64,000 nucleotides of DNA from CAVQYV01 sp963718295 [NCBI: uncultured Methylomirabilota bacterium] (lineage in GTDB: Bacteria; Methylomirabilota; Methylomirabilia; CAVQYV01). Where the stretch lies: positions 1 through 64,000 of the forward strand of contig CAVQYV010000005.1 in NCBI GenBank assembly GCA_963718295.1. Direction: 5' to 3'. Below, in pieces: positions 7,318-15,876 of the stretch (within the stretch, counting starts at the first letter, position 1; the number at the start of each line of letters is the position of its first letter). Made by a program: the position numbers and the translations under genes. The notes beneath the pieces are model-generated. The model saw nothing but the letters and a program-made list of their open reading frames with translations, ran no database searches and was not told the DNA's origin.

Positions 7318-8104
7318 TCAATGCTGGGGCGGGACCCGCACGCACCGAAACCCGAGGAGCCAGCCCAGTTCCTGCTCCTACACGGGGCCGCCGCCGAACC
7401 GGAGCGCGGAGCGCAGGAGCCCGGGCGGGAAGTCGAACGAACCGCCGCGTAAAACCCGCCCCCCGGTTTTTGTCGATTCCTCAGGATCGACAAAGGTTCC
7501 AGCTTGGTAGTCGCCGTACTCGTCCCGCACCCATTCCCAGACGTTGCCGTGCAGGTCGTACAAGCCCAGCGGGTTTGGCAGTTTCTGCTTCACTTCATGG
7601 GCTTGATAATTGGAATTCTTATCAAACCAGGCATAACGGCCAAGCTGGCTTTCATCCTCCCCGAACGACCAGCGGGTGCGGCTGCCGCCACGGGCGGCGT
7701 ATTCCCACTGTGCCTCGGTGGGCAAATCGCCGCCGATCCGCTGGCAAAAGAGCGGGCCTGTTCCCAATCTACTTCCACAACCGGCTGGTCATTTCGCGCC
7801 TTGTGGTCCGAAATCACCTGGGCGTACTGCCGGTTGGTGGTCTCGGTGGCGGCGATCTGGAAGGCCGACAAGGCGACTACGCGCGGCGGTTCGACGATTT
7901 CATTCTCTTCCGCCATCGGTTCGCCTTTGACCGAGCCCATGGTGAAGGTGCCCGGACAAATGGAGACCCACTCGATGCCGTTTTCCGTCGTGGTCGCCGG
8001 CCCGCCGTGGATACGTGCATCCCCGCTGTTCTGAATACGCGCCACGGCAACGCGGCCTGCGCGACCGGTTTCGTGCCCAAAAATCGGCGGCGCGGTTTGG
8101 TCAT
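7318..8104 (-). pseudogene. DGR target 2: SUMF1/FGE-fold protein carrying VR2, broken
   Basis: SUMF1-domain protein in the canonical target position of the DGR. Segments are found in successive frames: GIEWVSICPGTFTMGS and VEVDWEQARSF, a shift in a T4 run near 7755, then LPTEAQWEYAARGG, NPLGLYDLHGNVWEW and GGRVLRGGSFDFPP. A TAG at 7378-7380 interrupts the variable repeat, and the same frame then resumes ELGWLLGFRCVRVPPQH and stops. The best start is 8104 (MTKPRRRFLG, preceded by AAGGTGG), which is out of frame with the domain, so another indel near 8,000-8,060 is likely. RRRFLG resembles a twin-arginine signal but the following hydrophobic stretch is weak. Native state uncertain because indels are common throughout the window. 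Confidence 0.75.
7322..7466 (-). repeat. DGR variable repeat 2 (VR2)
   Basis: Shares the left arm CGGGTTTTACGCGGCGGTTC (one base different from the TR) and the right arm GGGTTTCGGTGCGTGCGGGT with VR1. Several template AAC/GAC codons are changed at adenines (AAC to TTC or CTC, GAC to GGC), while CTGCGCTCCGCG is untouched. VR2 is 9 bases longer than the TR in its second half, and a few changes are not at adenines. It may therefore derive from an earlier template version. Confidence 0.75.
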
Positions 8105-8216
8105 GTATCTTCCACCTTTCACAGTCAGCGTCCCGCAATCCTCTCGGTGGCGGTTTTCTTCTTGGCCGGTATGCTCCTCCTGAGATCGGTCCAGGGAGGC
8201 TGCCCCACCGCAAGCC

Positions 8217-8252
8217 AAAAAGGCGCGAAGTAGTCCTTCTTCGCGCCTTTTT
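8217..8252. terminator. Bidirectional intrinsic terminator after hcp
   Basis: Perfect 14-bp stem AAAAAGGCGCGAAG / CTTCGCGCCTTTTT with an 8-base loop, A-rich on one side and T-rich on the other. It ends the hcp transcript and could stop plus-strand transcription. It marks the approximate left limit of the Desulfobacterota-like sequence. Confidence 0.85.
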
Positions 8253-8285
8253 CTCGACTTCTCTGTGACTGAGACTGAGATCCGG

Positions 8286-9929
8286 TTATCCCAGGATGGC
8301 CTTCAAATCCGCATCCGGAGTGCTGATGGGTGCAATGTTGAACTGCTCCACCAGGAACTTCAGCACATTGGGGGTGACAAAGGCGGGCAGAGACGGGCCC
8401 AGCCGGATGTTCTTGATCCCCAGATGAAGGAGCGACAGGAGGATGACCACCGCCTTCTGTTCATACCAGGAGAGGATCAGCGAGAGGGGAAGGTCATTCA
8501 CCCCCACCTTGAACGCCCCCGCGAGGGCCAGGGCAATCTGCACCGCCGAATAAGCGTCGTTGCACTGTCCCACGTCCAGGAGCCTGGGGATGCCCCCAAT
8601 GTCTCCAAAGTCGAGCTTGTTGAAGCGGTATTTGCCGCAGGCCAGGGTGAGGATCACCGAGTCCGGGGGGGCCTTTTCCGCCAGCTCCGTGTAGTAGTTG
8701 CGGCCAGACTTGGCCCCGTCACAGCCGCCGATCAGGAAGAAATGCCGGATGGCTCCGCCCTTCACCGCTTCGATCACCTTGTCGGCCACGCTCAGGACCG
8801 CTTGATGACCGAAGCCGACCATGATCTCTTTGCCCGGGGCCTCGGGAAAGCCCGGAAGCTCCAGGGCCTTCTGGATGAGGGGGCTGAAGTCCCGGTTAAA
8901 GATGTGGCGCACCCCGGGCCAGGCCACCAGGCCGGAGGTGAAGATGTTGTCCATGTAGCTTCCCGCGGGCTTCTGGATACAGTTGGTGGTCATGAGGATG
9001 GCGCCGGGGAACTGGGCAAACTCCTTCTGCTGATCCTGCCAGGCGCCGCCATAATTTCCAGCCAGGTGACTGTATTTCTTGAGCCCCGGATAGCCATGGG
9101 CCGGCAGCATCTCTCCATGGGTATAGACGTAGATCCCCTTTCCCTCGGTCTGCTTGAGAAGCTCCTCCAGATCGAGGAGATCATGGCCGGAGATGAGGAT
9201 GGCCTTTCCCGCCTTGGTACCGAGGTTGACCCGGGTGGGGACCGGGTGGCCAAAACGATTTGTGTGGGCCTGGCTCAACAGCTCCATGGTCTTCAGATTG
9301 AGCCTTCCACACTCCATGGCCAACTTGACGTAGTCCATCAGGCCCAGGGATTTATCGGCCGTGGCGGCCAGTGCCCGGTGGAGGAAGGCAAATATCTCCT
9401 CATCCTTGCTCCCCAGAATGGCTGCATGGTCGGCATAGGCAGCCATTCCCTTCAGGCCGTAGATCAGGATGGCAATGGCGGATCGGATATCCTCATTGTC
9501 ATGGAAGGTGAGGACCCCCTGCCCTTCGCCTTGCCGAACCAGACCGACCAGGCCGGCCGCAGGAACCCAGGCAGCCGGACCTTCCGTGATCTTGGGGGCA
9601 TCGGTGCCCTTCTTGGCCTTCCAGGCACCCTCGTAAAGGGATCGGGCGCGCTCTTTGAGGTCGTAGCATCTCTGCAGGAGGCCCTCCAGCCGGGCCGGGT
9701 CAAAGTTGACATTGGTTACCGTGCTGAACAGTCCCTCCTGGGTGAAGAGGTTGGTCTCCTCGTCCACCGCTGCGCCCAGCTGTCGCGCCTGATCGGCATA
9801 GATGGATAATCCCTTCAGGCCATAGACCAGAAGGTCCTGCAAGGCGGCCGCTTCCGGGCTTTTGCCGCACACCCCGGAAACGGTGCACCCAGTCTCTTTT
9901 GCCGTCTGCTCACATTGATTACAAAACAT
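8286..9929 (-). CDS. hcp: Hybrid-cluster protein (hydroxylamine / NO reductase)
   Basis: A 547-aa cytoplasmic iron-sulfur protein holding one cubane cluster and the hybrid 4Fe-2S-2O cluster. It reduces hydroxylamine in vitro and NO in vivo and takes part in nitrosative stress defence. The N-terminal cysteines C3, C6, C15 and C21 have the C-x2-C-x8-C-x5-C spacing of the Desulfovibrio-type [4Fe-4S] form rather than the enterobacterial [2Fe-2S] form. Hybrid-cluster ligand regions are visible downstream (IGGCDGAKSGRNYY, LACGKYRFNK, DVGQCNDAYSA). The start at 9929 (MFCNQCEQ) has AGGAAGA upstream. The gene stands alone, divergent from ccsA, and no hcr reductase gene is adjacent. Confidence 0.95.
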   Translation of the reverse strand: MFCNQCEQTAKETGCTVSGVCGKSPEAAALQDLLVYGLKGLSIYADQARQLGAAVDEETNLFTQEGLFSTVTNVNFDPARLEGLLQRCYDLKERARSLYEGAWKAKKGTDAPKITEGPAAWVPAAGLVGLVRQGEGQGVLTFHDNEDIRSAIAILIYGLKGMAAYADHAAILGSKDEEIFAFLHRALAATADKSLGLMDYVKLAMECGRLNLKTMELLSQAHTNRFGHPVPTRVNLGTKAGKAILISGHDLLDLEELLKQTEGKGIYVYTHGEMLPAHGYPGLKKYSHLAGNYGGAWQDQQKEFAQFPGAILMTTNCIQKPAGSYMDNIFTSGLVAWPGVRHIFNRDFSPLIQKALELPGFPEAPGKEIMVGFGHQAVLSVADKVIEAVKGGAIRHFFLIGGCDGAKSGRNYYTELAEKAPPDSVILTLACGKYRFNKLDFGDIGGIPRLLDVGQCNDAYSAVQIALALAGAFKVGVNDLPLSLILSWYEQKAVVILLSLLHLGIKNIRLGPSLPAFVTPNVLKFLVEQFNIAPISTPDADLKAILG

Positions 9930-10246
9930 GGTCTTCCTCCTTCTTCTTTCTTTTTCTGGATCTTTAGGATCGCAATCCCCTTGCCAATTGGGTCCATGAT
10001 GAATGGGTTGATCCACGCATTCATTTGCCAGGGATTGGTCGCAAGATTAACTCATTCCGGGAAAGAATCTATGACCTTCGTCATGTATCTTTTTTTTCCA
10101 TAGCCTTTAGCCTTTTGGATGTATAATATCAGAAGCGGGCTTTGAAGATCGCGGGAGCGGGCAGCCTTACGAGGCCGCCTCGATGTCCGGGATTCCCCGA
10201 TTCCCCATCCGCGCGAAGCTACTATGAGTACTGTAAGGAGCCAGAA
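9930..10246. promoter_or_regulatory. Divergent intergenic region hcp / ccsA with a TATAAT box
   Basis: No gene is supported here. A consensus TATAAT at 10122-10127 faces the ccsA-hemA pair, with only a weak -35 in the T-rich tract upstream (10090-10105). I could not identify an FNR/CRP or NsrR-like palindrome with confidence. Confidence 0.35.
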
Positions 10247-11068
10247 GTGGACCTTTATGTGCTGTTTTTCAAAGTCGCCCTCTTGGCCTATTTCCTGAGC
10301 AGCCTGGGATATGTCCTGTCACTCCTGAGCAAAAGAGCCATGGTGGCGGGAGCCTCCACCTGGATCCTTTTCTCTGCCTTCCTGATCCATACGGCCTCCC
10401 TGGTCCTTCGCTTCCTCATCACCGGCTATGCTCCAGTGGTCAATTTGTATGATGCCTTTTCCTTTTTTTCCTGGGCCGTGACCGGCATCTATCTTTTGCT
10501 GCAGCTGAAGACCCAGACCCGGGAGTTGGGCGCATTTGTGTCTCCGATGGCCTTCTTCATGATGATGATCGCATCCGCCCGATTGGGAAGCGAGGTGCGG
10601 ATACCGGCCATCTTGCAGGGAAGCCTGGTCCCGATTCATATTACCCTCTCCATCCTGGGGGAATCCCTCTTCGCGGTGTCCTGCCTTGCCGGCGCGATGT
10701 ATCTCCTTCAGGATCATTTCATCAAGCACCGGAGGGTGAACAGCCTCAGCAAAATCCTTCCTCCCCTTCGGGATCTCGACCGGATCAATCACTTTACCCT
10801 GCTTTGGGGATTTCCTTTGCTTACCCTCGGGGTGATCCTGGGGGTGATCTGGGCCCGGACCGCCTGGGGCGCCCACTGGCACTGGGACCCCAAGCAGGTG
10901 GGGACGCTCACCGTTTGGCTCCTCTATGGCTTCCTGTTGCATCAGAGGCTCGCCATCGGATGGAACGGCAGGAAGGCGGCCCTCTTTTCCATCGGCGCTT
11001 TCCTGGTTCTGCTTTTTGCCTTTTTCGGCATCAATCTCTTCTTCACCAAGGTCCATCGTTTTCTCTAA
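10247..11068 (+). CDS. CcsA/HemX-type cytochrome c assembly membrane protein
   Basis: A 273-aa integral membrane protein of the haem-handling CcsA/CcmC/CcmF (WWD) superfamily. About eight hydrophobic helices are visible, and the haem-binding tryptophan-rich loop is WGAHWHWDPKQVGTLTVWL near residue 220. A GTG start at 10247 is preferred because TAAGGAG precedes it and the protein begins straight into the first helix; an upstream in-frame ATG would add an unlikely Pro/Arg-rich tail. It lies 33 bp upstream of hemA, the arrangement called hemX-hemA in many bacteria. It could be a cytochrome c synthase subunit (system II) or a HemX regulator of glutamyl-tRNA reductase; the sequence alone does not decide. 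Confidence 0.85.
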   Translation: MDLYVLFFKVALLAYFLSSLGYVLSLLSKRAMVAGASTWILFSAFLIHTASLVLRFLITGYAPVVNLYDAFSFFSWAVTGIYLLLQLKTQTRELGAFVSPMAFFMMMIASARLGSEVRIPAILQGSLVPIHITLSILGESLFAVSCLAGAMYLLQDHFIKHRRVNSLSKILPPLRDLDRINHFTLLWGFPLLTLGVILGVIWARTAWGAHWHWDPKQVGTLTVWLLYGFLLHQRLAIGWNGRKAALFSIGAFLVLLFAFFGINLFFTKVHRFL

Positions 11069-11101
11069 CCCTTCGGGGCCTTGGGGGAATCCGGAAGGAA
11101 T

Positions 11102-12388
11102 ATGAATATCGTCCTGGTCGGCATGAATCATAACACGGCCCCCTTGGAGATCCGGGAGAGGCTTGCCCTTTGCTGGGGAGATGGGGCCAAGCCCTTATCG
11201 GAGATCATGAAGATCCCCCAGGTGGCCGAGGCCATGGTCCTTTCCACCTGCAACCGCCTGGAGATCCTGGCTCACGCGGATGAGCCCGCTGCCGCCATCG
11301 AGGGGCTCAAGGCCTTCCTCCTTTCTTCGGGGGTTTCTTCGGGGGGCCTGACCCTGACCCCAGATCAATTGGACCTTTGCCTTTACTTGCACCTTGACCA
11401 GGAGGCGGTCCGGCACCTCTTTCGGGTCGCCTCCAGCCTGGACTCGATGGTCATGGGAGAGCCTCAGATCCTGGGACAGGTGAAAGAGGCCTATCGAAGA
11501 TGCGTGGAGCAAAAAACCTCGGGGGTGATTTTGAACAGGCTGCTCCATCACGCCTTCCGGGCAGCGAAGCGGGTGAGGACCGAGACCGGGATCGCCAACA
11601 ACGCCGTATCGGTAAGCTTTGCGGCGGTGGAATTGGCCAAAACCATATTCGGGGACCTGGAAGGCAAGACCGTACTCCTGATCGGTGCAGGGGAGATGTC
11701 GGAGTTGGCAGCCCGGCATCTGCTCGGTCAGGGAGTCAGCCGGATCATCATCGCCAACCGGACCTTCGAGCGTGCAGTCCAGCTGGCGAAGGATTTCCAG
11801 GGAGCGGCGATCAGCCTTGATCGGCTGAGCGAGGCGCTGCGAGAGGCCGATATCGTGATTAGCTCGACGGGCGCCTCCGAGTATGTAGTCCGAGTCGACA
11901 TGATTACCGCAGCCTTGAGAAGGCGTAAGAATCGATTGCTCTTCTTGATCGATATCGCGGTGCCCCGGGACATCGATCCCGCGGCGGCCGAGGTCGATAA
12001 TGTCTACCTGTACAACATCGATGATCTTCAGGGGATCGTGGACGAGAATCTGAAGAGCCGGAGAAACGAGGCGGAGAAGGCAGAGCAGATTATTGTTGAG
12101 GAGGTCCTCAAGTTCGCCGGCTGGCTGAACACGCTGGAGGCCGTCCCCTCCATCGTCTCCCTTCGGAAGAAGATGCAGGAGATCGTGAGGGGCGAACTGG
12201 AGAAGTCATCCTCCTGGATGAAGAATCTAAGCGAGGAGGAGAGGGAAAATGTGGAAATCCTCGCGGCTTCCCTGCTGAACAAGATACTCCATGATCCCAT
12301 CACGGCACTCAAGGAGGAATGCTGGAACGGAGCCGCAATCCCCTATATCGCCGCGGTCCGGAGACTGTTCAAGCTGGATGAGGAATGA
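11102..12388 (+). CDS. hemA: Glutamyl-tRNA reductase
   Basis: NADPH-dependent reduction of glutamyl-tRNA to glutamate-1-semialdehyde, the first step of C5-pathway tetrapyrrole synthesis. The 428-aa length is usual. The catalytic cysteine is C50 in STCNRLE. The substrate-binding region reads HLFRVASSLDSMVMGEPQIL, the NADPH-binding loop is LLIGAGEMSELAARHL, and a C-terminal helical dimerisation domain follows. The start at 11102 (MNIVLVGMNH) is preceded by GGAAGGAA. It probably shares a transcript with the ccsA/hemX gene. No other hem genes follow; the next gene is convergent. Confidence 0.96.
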   Translation: MNIVLVGMNHNTAPLEIRERLALCWGDGAKPLSEIMKIPQVAEAMVLSTCNRLEILAHADEPAAAIEGLKAFLLSSGVSSGGLTLTPDQLDLCLYLHLDQEAVRHLFRVASSLDSMVMGEPQILGQVKEAYRRCVEQKTSGVILNRLLHHAFRAAKRVRTETGIANNAVSVSFAAVELAKTIFGDLEGKTVLLIGAGEMSELAARHLLGQGVSRIIIANRTFERAVQLAKDFQGAAISLDRLSEALREADIVISSTGASEYVVRVDMITAALRRRKNRLLFLIDIAVPRDIDPAAAEVDNVYLYNIDDLQGIVDENLKSRRNEAEKAEQIIVEEVLKFAGWLNTLEAVPSIVSLRKKMQEIVRGELEKSSSWMKNLSEEERENVEILAASLLNKILHDPITALKEECWNGAAIPYIAAVRRLFKLDEE

Positions 12389-12415
12389 GAGGGCAGCAGA
12401 CGATCTCGCCGCGAA

Positions 12416-12982
12416 TCAGGACGATTTCTCGGCCAATTGGAGGAGGGCCTCTTTACAGAGGCCCTCAAAGCGCTTCTCCAGCTCGCTGTTCGTTCCTCGG
12501 ATCTCCTCGATCACCGCTTGAGCCCATTCCACATATTTTCTTTTTCGATCCACAGCCCAATTGGCAGGAGGGGAGGCGATGATATCCTGGAGGTTGCAGA
12601 TCTTGTCTGCCAGCTTGATGAGCTTGGCTCGCTCCGAGGCGTCCTTGGCGTTCTCGATTTGGAGGCGTTTGCGCTCCTCTTTGGGCAGGCTCTTGTCGTC
12701 GGATACCTCCTGCACCACAGCCCGCACCTCAACTCCAAAATCCGCCTCCAATTCTTCCAGGGTGGTCTCGGTGTCCTCTATCGTATCGTGGAGAATGCCG
12801 CCCACCAGGGTCACCATGTCCCTGACCCTGCCGTGCTGAAAGAGGGTTTCTCCAACCGCGATGGGATGATTGATGTAAGGCGATGCCTCTTGGTCTTTTC
12901 TCCTCTGATTTCTATGCTTTTCCGCCGCGAACCGTATGGCCTTCAACAATATGGAGATATTCTCTTCGTTACTTTCCATCAT
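12416..12982 (-). CDS. HD-domain small alarmone hydrolase-like protein (SpoT/Mesh1 type)
   Basis: A 188-aa single-domain HD phosphohydrolase resembling the (p)ppGpp hydrolase half of RelA/SpoT without the synthetase. Metal ligands are apparent at H23/H39 (INHPIAVGETL), the HD pair at 65-66 (GGILHDTIEDT) and a later Asp (KLADKICNLQD). The overall pattern AIRFAAEKHRNQRRKDQEAS PYINHP is diagnostic of this family. It is likely to clear alarmones in the cytoplasm. The gene is convergent with hemA and appears monocistronic. Substrate preference (ppGpp or another nucleotide) cannot be read from the sequence. Confidence 0.88.
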   Translation of the reverse strand: MMESNEENISILLKAIRFAAEKHRNQRRKDQEASPYINHPIAVGETLFQHGRVRDMVTLVGGILHDTIEDTETTLEELEADFGVEVRAVVQEVSDDKSLPKEERKRLQIENAKDASERAKLIKLADKICNLQDIIASPPANWAVDRKRKYVEWAQAVIEEIRGTNSELEKRFEGLCKEALLQLAEKSS

Positions 12983-13053
12983 CCCCTGTCGAACCTCACC
13001 GCCTTTCTTTCATTCATTCAATCATTTTGCGAGCGACCAAGGCTCGCGCTATA

Positions 13054-13302
13054 ATGATACAACAAACCCACGAGAAAGTACTGGGTCATTTTCAAAATGA
13101 CAGCGTCCGTGCCTCCCAGCCGGAGCAGTTTGGGGAGATCGTGGAGTTGAGCGCCTATAAGGCAGTATTGAGAGTCCCAAGGGAAAGCCTAAAGCAGGTC
13201 GCCGCAAAGGGGCTTGCCTCGGGTCTGCCGGTGGAGGGTATCCTGATTGACGAAATGGCAGTCGATGAGGTGGTAAGGAAGATCTTTCAGCGAGAAAAGT
13301 AG
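13054..13302 (+). CDS. Small hypothetical protein, 82 aa
   Basis: Unrecognised. The ATG at 13054 is the most natural start; the frame is open further upstream but turns aromatic and arginine-rich there. The sequence alternates beta and helix (GEIVELSAYKAVLRVPRESL, then a helix ending EVVRKIFQREK), and no signal peptide or cysteines are visible. A short TATAAT-like box lies just upstream (CTATAATG). It is divergent from the HD-hydrolase gene and precedes the flavin reductase-like gene by 100 bp. Confidence 0.5.
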   Translation: MIQQTHEKVLGHFQNDSVRASQPEQFGEIVELSAYKAVLRVPRESLKQVAAKGLASGLPVEGILIDEMAVDEVVRKIFQREK

Positions 13303-13402
13303 GCGATTGCGATCTGTTGGGTATCGAAGATGTAAGTTTGTCAAGAGTGTAGGTCTGACCCCATTGGGTCGCCTCGAATTGCAGCGGAAAGGAGTCAGCA
13401 GA

Positions 13403-13972
13403 ATGGAAAAGATCAATATCGGGAACAACGCCCATGTGTACCCCATGCCAGTCTCGCTGGTGGGCTCTTTGGTCGAGGGCCGCCCTAACTTTATGGCGGT
13501 AGCCTGGCTTGCCCGGGTAAACTATATTCCCCCGATCATCGCCGTTGCCCTCAACCAGCGCCATCACACCCCCAAGGGGATCCAGGAAAAGCAGAGCTTC
13601 AGTGTGAATTTCCCCGGGGCCGACCTCATGGAGAAAACAGACTATTGCGGGCTGGTCTCCGGTCGAGAGACGGATAAGTCGGGCATCTTCGAGATCTTCT
13701 ACGGGGATTTGAAGACTGCGCCCATGATCCAGGAGTGTCCCCTTTGTCTGGAATGCAAGCTCCTTCAGGTCGTCCCCCTTCCCACCAACAACCTCTTCCT
13801 GGGAGAGATCATGGGGGCCTACACGGAGGACAGATATCTGACCGATGGAAAACCCGATATCCAGAAGATGAATCCCTTTGTCCTTACCATGCCGGATAAT
13901 AACTACTGGCGGATCGGTGAATGGGCCGCTAAAGCCTGGAGTGTCGGGAGGAAACTCAAGGAGAAGAAATAG
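13403..13972 (+). CDS. Flavin reductase-like / flavoredoxin family protein
   Basis: A 189-aa FMN-binding split-barrel protein. Diagnostic stretches are PMPVSLVGSLVEGRPNFMAV at the N-terminus, NYIPPIIAVALNQRHHT, and SFSVNFPGADLMEKTDYCGL, which form the flavin pocket in this family. Homologues in anaerobes serve as flavoredoxins or NAD(P)H:flavin oxidoreductases in the cytoplasm. A GGAAAGGAG Shine-Dalgarno supports the start at 13403. No partner gene is adjacent, so the physiological electron donor and acceptor are open. Confidence 0.85.
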   Translation: MEKINIGNNAHVYPMPVSLVGSLVEGRPNFMAVAWLARVNYIPPIIAVALNQRHHTPKGIQEKQSFSVNFPGADLMEKTDYCGLVSGRETDKSGIFEIFYGDLKTAPMIQECPLCLECKLLQVVPLPTNNLFLGEIMGAYTEDRYLTDGKPDIQKMNPFVLTMPDNNYWRIGEWAAKAWSVGRKLKEKK

Positions 13973-14094
13973 GAAACCTATTGCCGGTCTGATCCCTTCG
14001 GGGGTTCTGAATGTACCGTCCAACAAGGAGGTGAATCATGTAAAGAGGACTCCTTACTTCGGCCAGGAGGTCACGGGGCAAATGGGTAATCCGG

Positions 14095-14121
14095 GCATAG
14101 CAGGCATAGCAGGCATAGCAG
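14095..14121. repeat. Three tandem copies of a 9-bp unit (GCATAGCAG)
   Basis: Exact triplet repeat in the 5' leader of the amidase gene, about 30 bp before its start codon. The copy number could vary by slippage. No function is evident. Confidence 0.7.
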
Positions 14122-14152
14122 GCAGATAACAGAAAAGGAAAGGAGGCAAGGA

Positions 14153-15736
14153 ATGAAGGAGAAAGGTAGAGGAATGGACCGGCGGGAGTTCATCAAGACC
14201 TCTTTGGCAGCGGCTGGAGGTCTGGCGGTGGCTGCCTGGGCGGGCGATGCGGCTTGGGGAGCCGAGACGGCAACTTCCGGCGGTCTGGCTGATTTGTCCC
14301 TCTTCGAATTGTCGAAGAAGATTCACAGCAGGGAGATCACCTCCCGCCAGCTGGTCGAAGTATATCTGGACAGGATCCGCAGATACGACGGGCCCAAGGG
14401 CATCAATGCCTATATCACCGTATCGGGCGATGAGGCCCTCCGGCGGGCCGAGGAATTGGACCATTTGGCCAGGCAGAACAAGTTCCAGGGCCCCTTGCAT
14501 GGCTTGCCCATTGCGGTCAAGGACAACCTCGATACCCAAGGCATCCGAACCACCGGGGGCTCCAAGATCCTTTCTTCCTGGATGCCTCCTCAGGATGCCC
14601 ATGTGGTCAAGCAATTGAAAGAAGCCGGGGCCATCATCCTGGGCAAAACCAACATGCACGAGTTCGCCTTCGGCATCACCACCAACAATCCCCACTATGG
14701 ACCCACTCGCAATCCCTACGATCCCACGAGAATTCCGGGAGGATCGAGTGGAGGATCTGGGGCCGCCACCGCTGCCGCCCTCTGTGCTGGTGCCGTAGGC
14801 ACCGACACCGGGGGATCGGTGAGAATCCCCGCAGCCCTCTGCGGGGTAGTGGGAGTGAAGCCTACCTTGGGCAGGGTCGGAAGGGGAGGCATGATGTATC
14901 TCTCCTTCACCCGCGATGCGATCGGTCCCATTACCCGCACGGTGATCGATTCCGCCCTGATGCTGGAGGTCATTGCCGGAAAGGATCCTCGAGATCCGGA
15001 GAGCACCTCCTACACGGTTCCCCACTACCTCGATTATATCAGTACCAGCCTGAAGGGGAAGAAGTTCGGGGTGCCCAAGAAGTACTTCTTCGAGGTCATT
15101 CATCCTGACACCGAGCAGGTCATGGAAGAAGCCATTCGAGCCATCCGGAATCTGGGGGGAACGGTTCAGGAGGTCGAGGTGAAGCATATGGACCTGGCGA
15201 CCCCCACCGGTTTTACCATCGTCCTGGCGGAATGCGTTTATCTGGTAGAGGAATACCTCAAGGCCTTCGATCCCCAGGCCACCATCGAGAAATATCTGGA
15301 TCAGTTGGGGCCGGATGTAAAGGGTGCGCTGGGAAGCCAGAAAGGCACACCAGATTCGAAGCCGGTCCCAGGCTATATCTACGCCCGGTCGATGCGCGAG
15401 GATCGCAGGCGGATGATTTCTGGCTTCCAGGAGGCCCTTTCCGGCCTGGATGCATTGCTCCTTCCCACGACTCCCCTGCCGGCGGCCCCGATCGGAGACG
15501 ACGTGGAAACGGATCTGCAAGGGCAAAAGGTCAACACCTTTCTCACCTTCATCCGGAATTGCGACCCGGTCAGCGTAGTGGGATATCCGGCCATCTCTGT
15601 GCCTGCCGGGTATGGCAAGACCGGGCTTCCCATCGGCTTGCAGATCGTGGCCCGGCCCTGGGAGGATGCCAAGCTGTTGAACATGGCCTATGCCTTTGAA
15701 CAGGGCACCCAGGTACGAAAAGCCCCTCGACTCTAA
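14153..15736 (+). CDS. Exported amidase (amidase-signature family)
   Basis: A 527-aa serine amidase of the GatA/fatty-acid-amide-hydrolase superfamily, hydrolysing an unknown amide outside the cytoplasm. The N-terminus MDRREFIKTSLAAAGGLAVA is a twin-arginine signal. The catalytic Ser-cisSer-Lys set is visible as K123 (PIAVKDNLDTQG), the GGSSGGS loop at 196-202 and nucleophile S222 (DTGGSVRIPAALCG). No GatC or GatB gene is adjacent, and export argues against a tRNA amidotransferase role. AGGAGG precedes the start at 14153, and a second in-frame Met eight codons on could also serve. The gene is convergent with the penicillin-acylase-like gene. Confidence 0.9.
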   Translation: MKEKGRGMDRREFIKTSLAAAGGLAVAAWAGDAAWGAETATSGGLADLSLFELSKKIHSREITSRQLVEVYLDRIRRYDGPKGINAYITVSGDEALRRAEELDHLARQNKFQGPLHGLPIAVKDNLDTQGIRTTGGSKILSSWMPPQDAHVVKQLKEAGAIILGKTNMHEFAFGITTNNPHYGPTRNPYDPTRIPGGSSGGSGAATAAALCAGAVGTDTGGSVRIPAALCGVVGVKPTLGRVGRGGMMYLSFTRDAIGPITRTVIDSALMLEVIAGKDPRDPESTSYTVPHYLDYISTSLKGKKFGVPKKYFFEVIHPDTEQVMEEAIRAIRNLGGTVQEVEVKHMDLATPTGFTIVLAECVYLVEEYLKAFDPQATIEKYLDQLGPDVKGALGSQKGTPDSKPVPGYIYARSMREDRRRMISGFQEALSGLDALLLPTTPLPAAPIGDDVETDLQGQKVNTFLTFIRNCDPVSVVGYPAISVPAGYGKTGLPIGLQIVARPWEDAKLLNMAYAFEQGTQVRKAPRL

Positions 15737-15770
15737 AAAAAGGGCCTGGGCTGCAACTGCAGCCCAGGCC
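15735..15770 (-). terminator. Intrinsic terminator of the penicillin-acylase-like gene
   Basis: Perfect 12-bp stem GGCCTGGGCTGC / GCAGCCCAGGCC with a 4-base loop, followed on the minus strand by CCC and T7. It sits between two convergent genes and may also slow plus-strand transcription. Confidence 0.85.
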
Positions 15771-15876
15771 TCAAACCTTCCTATTCGATCATTCTGTTAT
15801 TCTTCTTCTCTTCTCTTCTTTTCTTTGATCCTATCGGCGCCTCGTCTGTTACCTTGGGCGCCTCACCTGCTATCTC

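Noticed and set aside
14095-14121. Short CRISPR-like array
   Set aside because: Only three 9-bp units with no spacers and no cas genes.
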